Shown: piece after piece, positions 21,201 through 34,700 of the stretch | Layout: every line of letters starts with the position of its first letter | Numbering within the stretch: position 1 is the stretch's first letter | Assembly (NCBI GenBank): GCA_036852015.1 | Contig: JAANDG010000008.1 | Span: forward strand, 310,001-374,000 | Direction of reading: 5' to 3' | Source: Pelodera strongyloides | Lineage: Eukaryota; Nematoda; Chromadorea; Rhabditida; Rhabditidae | Length of the DNA: 64,000 nt | Program-made: the position numbers and the translations under genes | The notes under the pieces: model-generated | Database searches by the model: none | What the model was told of the DNA's origin: nothing | What the model saw: only the letters and a program-made list of their open reading frames with translations

Positions 21201-21614
21201 GAAAACTTTTTTTCCGATGCGCTCTGCTCAAATGTGTACCGTAAAGCCGCAAATATCCTTGTCGTCAATGCAAATTTATCGTGAAATTATAATGCGATTA
21301 AAATTTGCATATATAGCTTTGAGATCTGCAGTTTTATGGTACACATTTGAGCAGAGCGCATTGGAAAAAAGTTGTCTAGGGCGAATAATGGTGAAATTTA
21401 GTTTGTATATATTGTAATAAAAATGCTTGATAGTCATTATGAACGTATCGTAAATATAGGTTTATTTTGATGGGCCTGTCCCTTTAATGAGATACAACAT
21501 ATTTCAGCTTGTGACCCGAGTTCCCAATGTTCTGACTATCCTGGCGCACTTTGTGTGAGTTCGGATATTGGATGTTGTGCCCGAAACAACCTGGGATTGC
21601 AGAAGAAAACATAA
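18279..21614 (+). CDS. Secreted protein with two ShKT domains
   Basis: Six exons (18279-18330, 18468-18507, 19713-19786, 20045-20091, 20310-20460 and 21508-21614) join in phase to 156 residues. A TTTTTTCAG ends 8 bases before the ATG and may be a trans-splice acceptor. The N-terminus is a signal peptide (MYVLHSLFVVTLLYTLTESA). Two six-cysteine ShKT modules follow. The first has C-x8-C-x8-C then CKYTCGYC, with the WQKNGFC core; the second has the EMWTKGDFC core and ends CQYSCNKC. A further Cys-rich tail has six cysteines, including a CC pair, and ends LQKKT. ShKT modules are disulfide-rich extracellular folds common in nematode secreted proteins, enzymes and surface molecules. There is no catalytic domain, so the role is unknown. 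AATAAA is at 21667-21672. Introns 2 and 5 hold palindromes and a minisatellite. Confidence 0.92.
18520..18690. mobile_element. Inverted-repeat element inside ShKT gene intron 2
   Basis: GGCCCATGGCCTCGATCAAG pairs with CTTGATCGGGCCATGGCC, and an outer GAAAACCCCGAT pairs with the TAGGGGTTTTCG side. The ends are not sharply defined. Confidence 0.6.
18771..19187. mobile_element. Palindromic element family C, copy 2
   Basis: Ends TTAAAGGGTCAGGCCCATTT and AAATGGGCCTGACCCTTTAA. Same family and length as 8860-9273. It shares its terminal TTTAAAGG with the family D palindrome that follows. Confidence 0.95.
19183..19690. mobile_element. Palindromic element family D
   Basis: TTTAAAGGAGGAGGATCACG at the left pairs with CGTGAGCCTCCTCCTTTAAA at the right. 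The arms continue through CGAACACTTAAAACTCGTG and the ATGGTAAATAA region. It abuts family C copy 2. Confidence 0.93.
20645..20938 (+). repeat. Minisatellite, 57-58 base unit
   Basis: Five full or nearly full units begin GTTGTCAGTAGTGAGTTTG at 20645, 20702, 20759, 20817 and 20884. A short broken start at 20875 precedes the last unit. It lies in intron 5 of the ShKT gene. Confidence 0.95.
21091..21487. mobile_element. Palindromic element related to family C, copy 3
   Basis: Ends TTAAAGGGACAGGCCCATCA and TGATGGGCCTGTCCCTTTAA. The interior differs from copies 1 and 2 and carries AATTTCACATTTATTTGCC and complementary sequence. It sits in intron 5 of the ShKT gene, just before its last exon. Confidence 0.93.
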
Positions 21615-23470
21615 GAGCTCCGATGTAAATAAACTATTCATTAATACTGTAATATATAACATATAAAATAAAGATTACACTACACTTTGGTTTTATGTTT
21701 AATATTGCGCAAATAAACGTCATTAACCTTTTATACAAGCGAACCTTAAGATCCGATTGCATTTTATTGAATGAATGCACCAGAAATGTGTTTATTGTAC
21801 AGGAATTTCAAATGTTAATTTGAGTCTTTTGTGATCAACAACTCAATTTGTTCTTCAATATTATCTAATTACTTTCTTCCATCACATGCGCACAGATTTT
21901 TCACACCTATTGTAATGTCGACAAATTACTGTCGGTGAAGCATGAAGTTTGCTTCTAATTTGTTTGGCGCATTTCTCGCGAAAAATTGTATGCCATATGC
22001 GGACATTTACTTTATTTTGTTTAACTTTGCGTCTCAAAGTTTCTCAAGTGAAACATTGTGCCCGATTTGAAACCAAAGGTCAAAAGGCGGTGCGTCAAAG
22101 TTGGACCACTCGGCGCGAGACAAGCGCGAATGACATATTAGGTGCGCCGCTTAATCGCGGTGTCTCATCAGTGCATTGTGCGATTTCCCCGAATATTTGT
22201 TTTGCTCTTTTTAATTTTAAGTTACCTGAACCTGCTGCTACTGTCTAAACATTTGAAATAATAAAATTATTTAAAATTATTTAAAACGTTCTTATTGTCA
22301 GTTTCAAACTTCAGTTTCCCCAGCTGATTTCCGGCTCATTCATTCAGCTTCATTTTAATTAGAAAAAGTCGGCAAACAAATAAAACAAAGAGTCACGTGC
22401 TAGAATTCAACTATTTTTCTTCCTATTCATTTTAGTTCATATTTTCCATTCATCGTCTTGACAACAATTGTTCGTTTTTTTTTCTGCACTCTGATTAATA
22501 TATTAATACGAATATAAAGAATAATGAATAGACTTCTAGGTCATTATTTTCTATTTGCTAATTGTGTTGTATTTCTTGTGACCTTGTGTTACCAATAGGA
22601 ATTTCTTTGACACATTTCAAAAATTCGCATTGGTTTATTTTAAAGCGACTATGGGACCATGGTATGGCAGGTGTGGCACAAAAAAAAGGAAGCACTCTTT
22701 TAACTGGAAGGAATAAATCAATATAAAGCTTTGAATTCTATCAAAGTTCTTTATCGTAGTCTTTGTGGCAAGAAGAGCTATCTGGCTATATAGAAAACCC
22801 TCCGGACACACAATAAGTAAGATTTGTCCACTTGGGTGTTCGGGATGTACAGTGATGTCCGGATGTTTTATCCAGTAAGCCAAATGCAAACAATATTGTG
22901 TGGAATAAAAATGTAGACTCAACATCAACTTTTTGAGTAGATAATTAGTCTAATTGCGCAATTTGTAGTATGTTTGCAGCATCCGTCGGCCAATTATTTC
23001 GAAATTACCGGTTTCATTATTTCACCGAATGAATGAGTGCGATTTTGGATTTTCTAGAATTTCTACTGTTACGCGAGCATTTTCTTTTCTAGACTCAGTT
23101 AGAACCAACTGGCTATCGTCGGATTCTTTTTAAATATGATTAATTTAAATATGATTTTTACATTTAAAAAGTTTCTCTCCTGAGTGGTGAAATCTCTAAT
23201 GCAAAAATAACCTGCATATGAACAATGAATTCATTGCTGCAACAGTTTATTATTTTTAAGTTTTCGTCGAACGACTTGTGTGAAACTTGCAGATCCATTG
23301 TAATTTGCTTTAATTTTATTATTTGTGTTTTGTCTTTATAGTAGTGTATCGTCGTTGTATTGCAAAAGAAAAGTCACTACTGACGAGGTGACTGCACGTC
23401 TATTGGTTGCTGGATTTTTGTGCGCATTGTCACAGCCTGAATTTTGTGAATTTTTCATATAAAAAATTGG

Positions 23471-23550
23471 TGTTTCGGTCGAGCCGGGACCGAAACCCGC
23501 TTATTCGGCTATCCGGGCCAATGCGTTTACCATTACGCTACCGGTACCTT
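23471..23550 (-). repeat. tRNA-like sequence (possible SINE head)
   Basis: Read on the minus strand it has a box A-like GGTAGCGTAATGGTAAACGC, an anticodon-arm-like TTGGC-CCGGATA-GCCGA, and a T-arm CGGG-TTTCGGT-CCCG. No complete acceptor stem is found. It is probably a tRNA-derived repeat. Confidence 0.45.
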
Positions 23551-23906
23551 CCACCAACAATAGGTACGAATTATAAAGAGAAATACACATTTGATGGCGA
23601 AACATTTGAACTGCTGCAGTCTGCACTGTACTACATATTGTACACCTGCAATTAAAGTTTTAGTCGTTGCTATAATATATGAGTACAGAGCACAGGTGCC
23701 CAGTGAGTGAGCATAGGACCCTTCTTGTTAGTACTTTGTGTTTTGAAGTGCAATCTTATAGGGCAAACGATGGAATACGTTTATAAGGTTTATATTAAAA
23801 AAAAACAATGGAATACGTTTTTACATATGTTCTATGAACTGTACGAGTTCATTCACCTCCTATAACATTCTATACCGTCATTTTTTTTAAATTTATCAAT
23901 TTTTAT

Positions 23907-24158
23907 TATGTAATGTATACTCTTTAGGGACAGCAAACGCCCACGTGTATTGTTGTGGTCCTATTTCAAAATAACATACAAATACAATTCTTATTTCCAT
24001 CTACATATAGTTCATATACCTTTTATGTCCTCGTTGTTTTATTTACATTTTGTAAATCGTTATTATGTAATTGTGCTATTATGTATACATACTCTACAGA
24101 GACAGGAATCGCCTACGTGTATTGTTTGGTTAATTTTCCTATTTCAAAATAACAAATC
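23907..24158 (+). repeat. Imperfect tandem duplication, about 170 bases apart
   Basis: CACGTGTATTGTTGTGG...CCTATTTCAAAATAACA and CTACGTGTATTGTTTGG...CCTATTTCAAAATAACA recur with similar flanks (TATGTAATGTATACTC and TATGTATACATACTC). Confidence 0.75.
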
Positions 24159-24232
24159 TTTGTACTATGACTCGATAATACATAGGAGAAATTGTGGTGA
24201 ATAGTGTCTCTAATTGAGATTTTTTATTGAAA

Positions 24233-24330
24233 TTCTATAAATATAAATATAAATATAAATATAAATATAAATATAAATATAAATATAACTATAAATATAA
24301 ATATAAATATAAATATAAATATAAATATAT
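24233..24330 (+). repeat. (ATAAAT)n simple repeat
   Basis: About sixteen tandem copies of ATAAAT with one substitution (AACTAT) near the middle. Confidence 0.98.
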
Positions 24331-25758
24331 GTCAATATGTCGTATTATTGTATTCCGTAAATCGAAACTCTTCGTTTCCGTTTTTTTATTTTCGAAGTTG
24401 TCTGTAATTTTATTTTTTATCGCATATTTCACGCATACAAAATAGGAGTTTGGCGAAGTTTGGCCAATTCCCAAGTGATTTCCTTATTTTATTCCGAGAA
24501 ATTCTTTAATCGAAAACAAGAACAAAAATCCTTCAAATTTATAATTTTTTTCAATCCATAGAAGATGTATACTCGCGAAAAAAACCTCTACATTATTCTG
24601 CGCCTGTGTAATTATAATCTAATGCAATAATTATAATATTCACCATTTGTAACATTCACGTAGTATATCTTTTTCACTAACTATGATAGCTAACTAACTA
24701 ATTGTAGGTGGTACTTTCAAGTTCTATGTCCGGAAGTCTGCTTGGACCAAAGATTATTCTCACACTGTATAGATTAAAAAGCGCGTTTCTATATTACCAA
24801 TGTATAAATTTCTATTTTTCAAGCATTATATCAATTATTTTCCAGGTGTAACGTTCCACATTAATTTCGTTATGTTTGAGTGGGCACCTGTATTTCTAGC
24901 CTACTTTTCGATGAGAACTTTGGCAAAGTTGATCGCGTCAAAGAATATTTTTATATTTTTGTTTAAAAAATGCGGCTTTAGAAATGAATTTTTGTTGTAT
25001 CATCCTAGTTCCTAGATAATGTTTCTTGTACCAATGTTACTTGCAATTAGTTATACGGTATAACACTTAGAATTGCGAGATCTGTTTCGTTTTGAAGCGG
25101 TTTGTGGTAGCCCAGAGTTTTTAGAGGACTAGCTCAGAACTGAAGACGCCGTATTTTAAAGAGATATTGCACGTGTTTTGGAAAGTGTGATGAAATCGGT
25201 GCCCCAATTGTGCCGAAAGGTCACAATTGTGGCAACGATTTACATGTGAAGTGTTCACTATACGTTCCAAGCCCACATACGCGGCGTGCTCGAAATATTA
25301 TTCGTATTGTGTCAGATCAAATGGATTCAACCTTTTCTCCTCTAAACATCAAAATACCACCATTCCAGGGCGTTTCCCATGTGGCCTACGTAGTGTCTGT
25401 TTCATAATACCAATGACCAACCACAAAGTGTTACTTTTTTGTAACTTTTTATTGTGATTTTTTTTGCGGTGTGGGGAACGAGAATTTTTTTCCGAAATCA
25501 GTGCATAGTTATCTTGGCACGCGTTTGCCACTTCTAGTTACCTGGTAAAATACTTCGATAACAGGCCACTAAATCTCCACTAAAATTCTATAATGCTCAC
25601 AATAAGAAAGATCGATGTTTAGACAGTTTAGAAAATTGTACCTTTTCAAATTTTACTGGTCGCGGGACACTCATAAATCAAACTCTGCTATCGGGTGTAA
25701 ATGTATATATAAACATAAATAAAAACTCACATCGGGAAACGTTTACTTCAGAAATTGT

Positions 25759-26009
25759 TAAGGCGCGTTCGGGATGCGCTTTCCGAAAGGTTCTCAAGCA
25801 AATGCGTCGTACGGGATGGGCACCTTGGAAACGTTCTAATGCATACAGTATGAAATTGCATGGAAAAGTACAACTTCGCATAGTTTGCATGCTAATTCCT
25901 AGTGTAGTTTTTGCTTTCTCCTAGCATTAGGACCTTTCCAAAATGTCGATCCCGAACGATGAATTTGCATGAGAACCTTTCGGAAAGAGCATTCGGAACA
26001 CGCCCTAAA
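25759..26009. mobile_element. Inverted-repeat element with long arms (family G)
   Basis: Left arm TTAAGGCGCGTTCGGGATGC, right arm GCATTCGGAACACGCCCTAA. Inner pairs include TTTCCGAAAGGTTCTC with GAGAACCTTTCGGAAA, and GCACCTTGGAAACGTTCTAA with a diverged mate. No ORF is seen. Confidence 0.8.
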
Positions 26010-27814
26010 CGTGCAGAGTGTAATCATTATATTTGTGTCAAATAATAGTAGACTAGAGAGAGAGAGAGAGGAGCTTCTAATTATCAGTAACAAGAAAAGC
26101 GTTCCAGAGAGCAATTAATTATTATAATTATGATCTAATTGGTTTTTTAAAGAGATCATTTGGTAAGTTGGACTTCCTCTTCAAAATCCGCTCGCAATTT
26201 TCATCATCTTTTTCATCGTTTCTCGTCAATTAACAATTAAAGTACAGGGCAACCCGCTGAAATTTACATTAAAGTGTATTTAATACACCTGCTTAATACA
26301 TCAATGATTAAAATTGAAGAAAACGAATATGTAGTGTCATCGATGTTAATGAATAGATAATGAATTGAATAGAGAGCTCAGAAACACAACTTATACAACT
26401 CGACATTATGACTAATGAGTGTGATTACCTTAGAAATATAACAGTTCCAACACTCACGTATCTAATAATAATAGTTTATTGGTGACATGCAATTAACACA
26501 TCTCAAAAGGTTACCCTAAGATACCAGGCTTCAAAACGCAGCATACTCAGGGTGTCATGGGGGTCTGACTCTAACATGAGGGTTTACTATCTAATAACAC
26601 TGTCCCGCCTTTTCTCCATTGTTCTAGTTGTAAGACTTTCTTTTTGTTTATGTCTGAAGCTGGGTCGCTTCAGATCGTCGGTTTTTTTTTAATATTCAAT
26701 CATGCATTTATTTAAATAGCACCACAAAAGATCACAGCCGAAAAAAATTCCTTCTCGAAGTAAATGTGCCCAAGAACACACCTCCCTCCCGTGAAGTGGT
26801 ACTTGAAAAGTACTTTATAGTTAATAAACATAAATTGAAATATGTCATGTCCCATGGGTCCGTTCGCGATAATTCATGCATGACGTATTTTGTATTTTGC
26901 ATTGACAGTATTATATTTCAAAATAGTGCCTAATCGCACTATAATGTTGAAAATATTGACTCTGTATTTACAAGTATATAAGCAGTAAACGATACGCTCA
27001 AAATTAACCCTGACTCAGCTATAACATCCGGTTTAGGGTCGGAGTATGATTTTCTAGCCGTCCATTCTTCAAGATACTGTCCTCCACCTTGAGATAACTC
27101 ACTTTGGCTTAGTTCACTGCCCTAGTCTAAAATTCGTTATTTCAAATTCAATTATTTAACTTGGATTGGATTGGACACAAAAAAACAGCTTTTTCATTTC
27201 ACCTCAAAGCGATATACCATCCTATTTTTGAAGCGTATTTTGAAGAATTGCATTCCCGTGGATTATATGCAAATGACTTTAGAGAATCGCACTGTAGGTC
27301 CTCACCCTTTGCTTACAGTACGTTTCAAAAAACCAACTGTTATATCCCTTGCAAACAGACTTGTTTTACACTTTACACAATTACACTACACATCACCAAG
27401 CAGATCAACAAATTACACAACTGCCTAATTATAAAATCCTGTCAACTGCCTAATTATAAAGTCTTTATAAAATTCAGAGCGGGGTTCAACTAATTAGCAA
27501 CTTTTGTACATACGTTGGTTAGCGTTGATCTTTGGTTGTATTCTATCTCGTAAACATAGTGAGACTTTGTGAGACTTGCGCTTTTAAAACTTACTTGAAT
27601 TAAATAACAAAGAAAGTATTTTCTGACGGACATATTCCGTTGAAATGCTAATTGGGTAATTATTTCTAGTGTACTTTGGGTTTTTATGTAGCTTCTCAAG
27701 GGAATGCGCTCTTCTAATAGACATTTAAACAAATTAGAAAGAACTAGATGGCACACACCTAAAATGTAAAATTTACAATCTATCGTTTCGAGTTTCCATT
27801 TTCTATTTTGTAGC

Positions 27815-28008
27815 TTAAAGCGTGATACTGGCCGTTTTTTGAAACACATCGCGGATAACTGAATTCTTACTTTTTTATGCTAATTTGCTCGAATTTAACT
27901 CGATTTTTCCTTCTAATTTGTGTTCATTTGCATAAGCTGCATAAGAATGCTGGTGTACTCGCTCGATCTGTTTCATGAAAAAAAAATCCGGTCGGTACTT
28001 CGCTTCAA
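27815..28008. mobile_element. Palindromic MITE, family A copy 3
   Basis: Begins TTAAAGCGTGATACTGGCCG and ends TCCGGTCGGTACTTCGCTTC, with family interior such as TGCATAAGAATGCTGGTGTA. Confidence 0.85.
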
Positions 28009-28738
28009 TGTTCGAGGCCTTGTTTTATATTTCAATAGATTCTCTCTCGTTCAAGCCAAGGCAAATACGAACATTTAATTTTGTACGACACCAATTTATT
28101 ATTCTTTACGTCTTTACCTAAACAAGTGTTTGTATACTTTTGATTTTCTGAAAATCTACATTGCCCTTTTTAATAGTGCATTTGTGTCGCTTGGTATCGC
28201 AACAATGATACAGGTTTTCGTTTTTCGTTACATTTAAAAAGTACTAACATACCAATTAGAGCAGGTGTTTTGAAATTAACTCTGCATCACTTTTTGTGAA
28301 TTGTGAATAGAAACTAAAAACATTTGGACTTTATTGATTATAATGTCTTTTGGCTCGTTAGATATTAATCAATGTATAATGGGCGATGTCACGGTTTTTG
28401 CCAATATTAATATTAGTAACAACTTTAAAGCGGTATGGCACGGGCTCTTGAACCATATTCTGGTCAACTTCATCACAATGTATTGTGTCCCACACTGTGT
28501 CAAAAACGCTCAATTGGGCGCAGGTATTTGTATATAATGCAGGGCACGTCAATTGTCCAGCACACCGTTCAGAGCCCATGTGTCATTACGCTTTAATTGA
28601 GAAACTCAAAACAATCACGCCTTTTACGGACGCTTTGATGCACAACACACCTAATTGCTGTTACATAACGTCATTTTCTGTAATTAATTTATGAAATTGC
28701 AGATAATAATTGCCCCCGTTTTGGTGCATTCGCGAAAT

Positions 28739-31700
28739 ATGGGCTCGGCATGTTCAAATGAGGGGATTAAGGTTCGCATTTTACACCAAATTTTCGAACT
28801 ATTTTCCTTGCAGAAAAGGGTAATTAGTTGATGAATACTCATGAATTCAAGAATAATTAATAACATTGCCTTATAAGTAACGCAACACTATGTTTTCAGC
28901 CGGACCCCGAGCAAATCCAGAAGAATCGCGACATCGATAAGCAAATTATGAGCGAGAAGAAGAAAAAAGTGCTAAAATTACTCCTTTTAGGTGAGTTTGA
29001 TCTTTGTTTATTGTTTGAGTAATTAATTACAAGCATTTGTAGTACGTGTATTGGTATATTTTATCAAGAAGAAGACACGTGGATTTTGAACCATATTCTG
29101 ATCAGCTTCATCACAGAATAGCTACGGTAGAATAGCTACGGTAATTTGTTTTCTCTATAGCGAGACCTTAAAGCGAAATACCAGCCGGTTTTTGGAACAC
29201 ATCGAGTCCACCAACATTCTTATGCAGCTTATGCAAATGAAATAAATTAGAATAAAAAAATAGAGTTACATTCGAGCAACTTTGTATAAATACGTAGGGA
29301 TTCAGCTGTCCATGATACGTTTCAATCCAGTAATTGTGCTACGTTTTTTTATGAAACCTTTTAGGCCCTGGTGAGTCCGGAAAAAGTACGACATTGAAGC
29401 AAATACGGTAAATTAATCATACTTTTTTTTTATACATTTTTTATTATCGGATGGTCTCTTCTGTGCTGGCATCAAATACTTCTTGTGGTTTACATAGCAT
29501 AATATAATCCTGTGCAACCTCAGACATATAGTAAGTATATAGTTATATAGTTGCGTCGACTGGAACAAAATTAATTTACGTAAAATTTCACATTACTTTA
29601 GTGAACAACGTTAAAGCGAAATGCAAGCCCCTTTGGAAAATTTGCATAGGATAAGCAAATCATATGTATCCTATGCTAATTTAGTACGATCGTCCATGGC
29701 AATCGTACAAAATTAGCATAGGATACATGGGATTTGCTTATCATACGCAAATTTTCCAAAGGGGCTAGCATTTCGATTTACTACAGTTGAGCGTAACCTG
29801 CGTGATATATAGTCTGCTTCCAATTGGGAAAATAATTGGGATATGTTTAAAGCGTTCAATAAGTGGTCGAGTCCACTGAAAGACCATTGTTACGGTTTCC
29901 CGTCGATCACATAAGCTCCACAACCACATTCTCAAGTATTATAAGCAATTTTTGTTCAATTATGTGCCTAACGCGGCCTGTCAGGGACATAAATTTACAT
30001 ATAACGCATGGATTTATGATTGCCAGTGTTTCGCAAACCACACTCCTTACGTCTTTACACTTTCAGAATAATCCACGATCAGGGCTTCACGGACGAAGAA
30101 AAAATACAAAGAAAATATGTGATCTATGAAAATATGATAGCTGGAATGGCATATTTAATTAAAGAAATCGATAAACACAAGGTTTCATATCAGATGCCCG
30201 ATAGTTATGTGAGTTCTTTTTCGCTTTCCATTATTTTGTTCGGTCTTTCTTTTCCTTAGTTTCAGGGGTAAATGTAAATTGGAGAAAAATTCTCCGGGGC
30301 TAGTTTTTCTCCATTATATGGATTTACCTTGACTATTTTATTCTCCAATCACCGCTACACCTGTAGAATGTAGAATGTAGAATGTTTCATAGAAGTTTAG
30401 ATTTGTTGGTCCTCATTTGAAAGGGAGGGGCTCACTTCGCGATTGTTAGTTTGTTCCCATTTTTAACAAGTGTGAAAAAATTCACTCTCAAATATGGTTC
30501 CAATGCAATTCTTAAGCTCAAGTACTCGTTTAGATAAATGAGAACCAACTAACAATTGCGAACGAGCCCCTTCCTTTAACATCAATATTGTATGTATTAG
30601 GTAGTAACCGCTCGTATTGATCGAAATATATTAGTGATTTTATAAAACAAACCAATAAGATGGACAAGGAAGGGCATGGGCATGCATGCCTCCGTGAAAA
30701 GTTACGAAATTAAAATAAATATTGTTCTTAATTTTTACACAATTTGGTAAATTGCCAATCAATGTCAACTCAGCTAGTTTTTTTATATAACCATAAATGT
30801 TTCAGGACCTCGCTCAAAATATTTTGCAATACCAAGAGGATACTAAAAAAGATGAATTTCCTGACCTAGCGCCACAGATATGCGACACGCTAGCACGGTT
30901 TGTTTTCAAAATATTAAATTTCCAATATTATTCATCATTCAATATTCAGTTTTCAACCGTTTAAACAATGTTTTTTCTTAAACGTACATGACGAAGTGAA
31001 AGCTTGATCATTATCGTAACGTAGTAACAGTACAATAATTTCAAACATTTTTTTTTACTACCAGTAACTTCGTTTTTTACCTAAATAATTTCAATGTTGA
31101 GAAGTGCTCGTACATTCGAAATACATACTCATAAAAGTCACTTCCAAGGCGCGTCCGTTCCTGACTAAGTGACTGCGTTCGCGCTGAGCGTTTAGGACTC
31201 CAATGTATTAGAATGAAAGACAAGACGATTTGAGTAAAGAAAGGCAATGTAATTTAGATTGTTAATGGATCCGAATGTACAACAAGCGCTCTACCGCACC
31301 CCGGAAATTGCAGTGGACGAGGCGGCTAGATAGTAAGTGCTAACAACTTAACAGTTTATTGATTATGCGCCGAAAAGCAGGTGCGCCGCCTGCTCGCCGC
31401 ACACCTCGCCCAACATTCGCCAAACTCTCGCCAGGATCTAGCGAATGCGCTTCGTATCGTATGTGAGATAAAAAAAATATTTTTGTGAGAGCCTGGTATC
31501 TGCCACTGTCATTTTTTAGTATGCGCAATTTCGCCAAATCTTTGTATTCGCAATACATTAAAAATCCAAATAAAAAACACCAGAGAACAGATAAAACTCG
31601 TCAGAATACGCTGCACACCAAGCATATCAGCATAGGGGCGACTATTATTTTTTGTTGTGGCGTCCTGCTCCATTGGTTATTCCAAGTTCGACGCAGAACG

Positions 31701-34700
31701 TTGTAAATTTTGTATTATTTTGAAATAACATTTTCGCACGTTGTTGGATTAAGAATTAGCGAAAACGCGAGTAAAAAGTGACACCCCTTGTCGGGTTAAA
31801 CGGCACTGAGCTGAAGGTGCTATAGTTTCAAAAACGAGCAGCCTTAATTATGTAGGCCTTTCCAAAAAACTACGGTTCTCAAAAGGAGACATTGCGGTTA
31901 TTATTTATTTATTTATTTATTAAAAAACACCACAGGGTGTGCATCACTATGAAATGCTGAAGATAAAGTAGTACATAACTCGTCGCTTTGTCGTTGATTA
32001 GCAAACAGGTAATTTGAAAATAAACCAATGGAAAGCAAGCTTATTGGCGTCAGGCATTTCAATTTTTGCAAATAATTGCCGCGATCGTATGATATGTGGG
32101 CGATTTATCTATACCACTTTAGGCCTTTAGGTTCAGTCGTTCATTTCGGTTTTGGCTCCCCAAAATGATATTTTGAGAAAGTTCCGTTCGTTTCATGTGA
32201 AACCCCGAAGGAACCCACAAAAATAAGGGATAACATCTAAATATTCGAACTTTTAAATAGCCTTTACGCTTCTAATCTTATGATGCCGTGTAATCTTAGT
32301 CTAATTGTGTATTTATTTCTAATTGTTATTTAGATAATCCGTATGGCCTTTTACAATTGTTGTTTACCGAATTCGGATTATTTTTAATCGTAACCAAATT
32401 AGGAATCCCTCAAAAATTAAGCCAAAAAAACCAGAGTTCACTGATCGGAAACTGAGTATTTTGGTCACTATATGTTTGTTTATTGTATATTTTTTTTTAA
32501 TTTTTTTTTGGTCTGTCCCATACGTTCATAGCATGAAAATGGATCATATTCCGATACGATTATAAAACGGATGAAACCCAATTTCTTGATTAGCCGAAAG
32601 CGCTTGACGTTTTGTATAATTGACGGTGAAAACATTAAACTAATAGCAAAAATGGTAAATTCAATAAGCTGCAAACCGATCAATATCGAAAGGAAAATAA
32701 GCAAAACACTGTAGCCGAGCTTTCGCTTACTGGATATTAGTGTTCTTGGTATTTGCTATCTGCTCCCGTACCCCCGTACCGTACTAGAAGTAGAAGAGTT
32801 ACATATTGCCTAATCCACAGTCCATAGTGTCGGTCTAATACATTTCAAAATTAAATATTTGAAAAAAAAAGAATACATTTCAAAATACTTGACGAGACTG
32901 TTTCCAGTGTAAATTGGAAATTCTTATTTTATATTTCAGTTTTCTGGAGCAATTGGAACGAGTTCGCGCTCCAGATTACATCCCGACAACAGACGATATC
33001 CTGAAGAGTCGAGTGAGCACGTCGGGCGTTGTTCAGTTCACTTTCCTCATCAAAAACTTTATATTTAAGTGAGTCGCTTTTATTTTTTTACTTTGGAGTT
33101 ATTTCGGTAATGTTTTGAGTTGAGTGTACGGCCTTCATCACTTTTGTTTAAAACGTTTGAATACTGTATCTGAAAATTCAAAAGCACGGTAGGTATCTGG
33201 TGCAATTGTTTGTAGTAATTATAATAATAATAATAATTTATTGACACATTACATAAAAGTATGTAAGTGTGCATCATATAAAATGATGATGAGAAGGTTG
33301 GCAAATTAAGCCATTGTGTTGTTTAATACTGTAGGAAAGGACAACACTTCAAAATAAGCATTACGGTTTCAATACAACGTGTAATGATACGGTCCTACTC
33401 GCTACCAATGAGGTGAGTATATTAGACAAGGTTCTTTTACTTATGCTATTACTTTAAGGGTATTCGACGTCGGTGGACAGAAGGCTCAACGTCGAAAATG
33501 GATTCATATATTCGACGATGTCCATGCCGTTCTCTTCATCACTTCATTATCAGAATACAATCAAACACTGATAGAAGACGGGAAAACGGTCAGTTTCAAA
33601 GCGGGGTCGCATGCAGTTTGTGAACGTATATAACTGCGTATTCATGCGTTATATGAAATCAGCACCCTTCATTTTTTTGACGCGTATCTCAAGTACATGC
33701 ATTCCTATGTATTTATGCAAAGTGGGGTTGAATTGTGGTCGATTGTTTATGCTAATAATGCTAATTTGCATATAATACATGGTAATTTGTAGTTCCCTAC
33801 CTAAGGTACGCTGGGTCTGGAGTAGCCTGTTCTGAAGTGTCACGGAGCCTTCAAAGTGTGTTCGTTTTATCTGAATCTGATCCCTTTATTGTTTTTTTTC
33901 TTGACCACACATAAGCCTCTCATAATTTAGTGGCAATTTAGTGGGTGTATTGGTGTTCTCTCATAAAAAAATATAAAAAATAAGTGAAGTTGTTCCGTTT
34001 TAAATGGCTTCCGCCTCCACTAATATATGAATTTTATTGTCTTTTTATTAATAAAAAAGTGAACTCGTTTCATTTCATTTTTTTTTTGATAAAAACACAG
34101 TGATTGTGTTGGGAGGAGATTATATTTTAAAATGAAAATTGAGACTCAGATAAAAACTCCAAAACACAGAGGGCTTTGAAATCGGAAACTAATAGATTAG
34201 ATAGAATAAAGAAAGAAATCTTTTACGCTTCAAGAGCGTGCGCCTTTATTCAAGGGTGGTACAATATAGTTTCAAAGTGAGATTATCATCAGCTTATGAC
34301 TTGTTCCGCAGAGGTCCTGAGCATTAGGCGACGAGTTCCAGATGACGTCTTCGGGCTAGGACCAGGAGGGATCGCCCATGATTCCCTCGCCGGGTGGTGG
34401 TTTCAAAGTTGTCACGGGCCAAATACTAAATACCGAAACGACTTATGGTTAGGTGTATTGAACCCGTTTTGTACTTAGAAATGGGACAAGGGCTTACAAT
34501 TAAAATACTTGCCATTAATTTAGCCAATTAGCGTCTTTATCTTGATACCTTGATTGCGTTATTAATGGCTTGTCACCTAATATTCACTAATTGGAACCAC
34601 GGTCCATTTTGATATTGTTTATATCAAAATAAACCTAACAATTTGTTGCACAGAATAAATTGTCTACCCTAAATTTATTGCAAAACAACAATAGTACACG

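Larger units (their letters stand above)
21720..28690. other. Seven-kilobase stretch without a supported gene
   Basis: AT-rich DNA with scattered repeats: a tRNA-like fragment (23471-23550, minus), a duplicated block (23907-24158), an ATAAAT tract (24233-24330) and an inverted-repeat element (25759-26009). It also holds diverged family A material (about 27190-27345) and a family A copy (27815-28008). A Cys-rich open frame at about 25196-25457 lacks a start and splice sites and is not called. Confidence 0.5.

Noticed and set aside
25196..25457. Cys-rich open frame starting near RCPNCAERSQ
   Set aside because: It is suggestive at first, but two TGA codons lie immediately upstream, there is no acceptor or ATG, and the second half is low-quality hydrophobic sequence.
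27490..27849. 119-codon minus-strand open frame
   Set aside because: Its start runs through the terminus of a family A MITE, and the remainder looks like AT-rich background.
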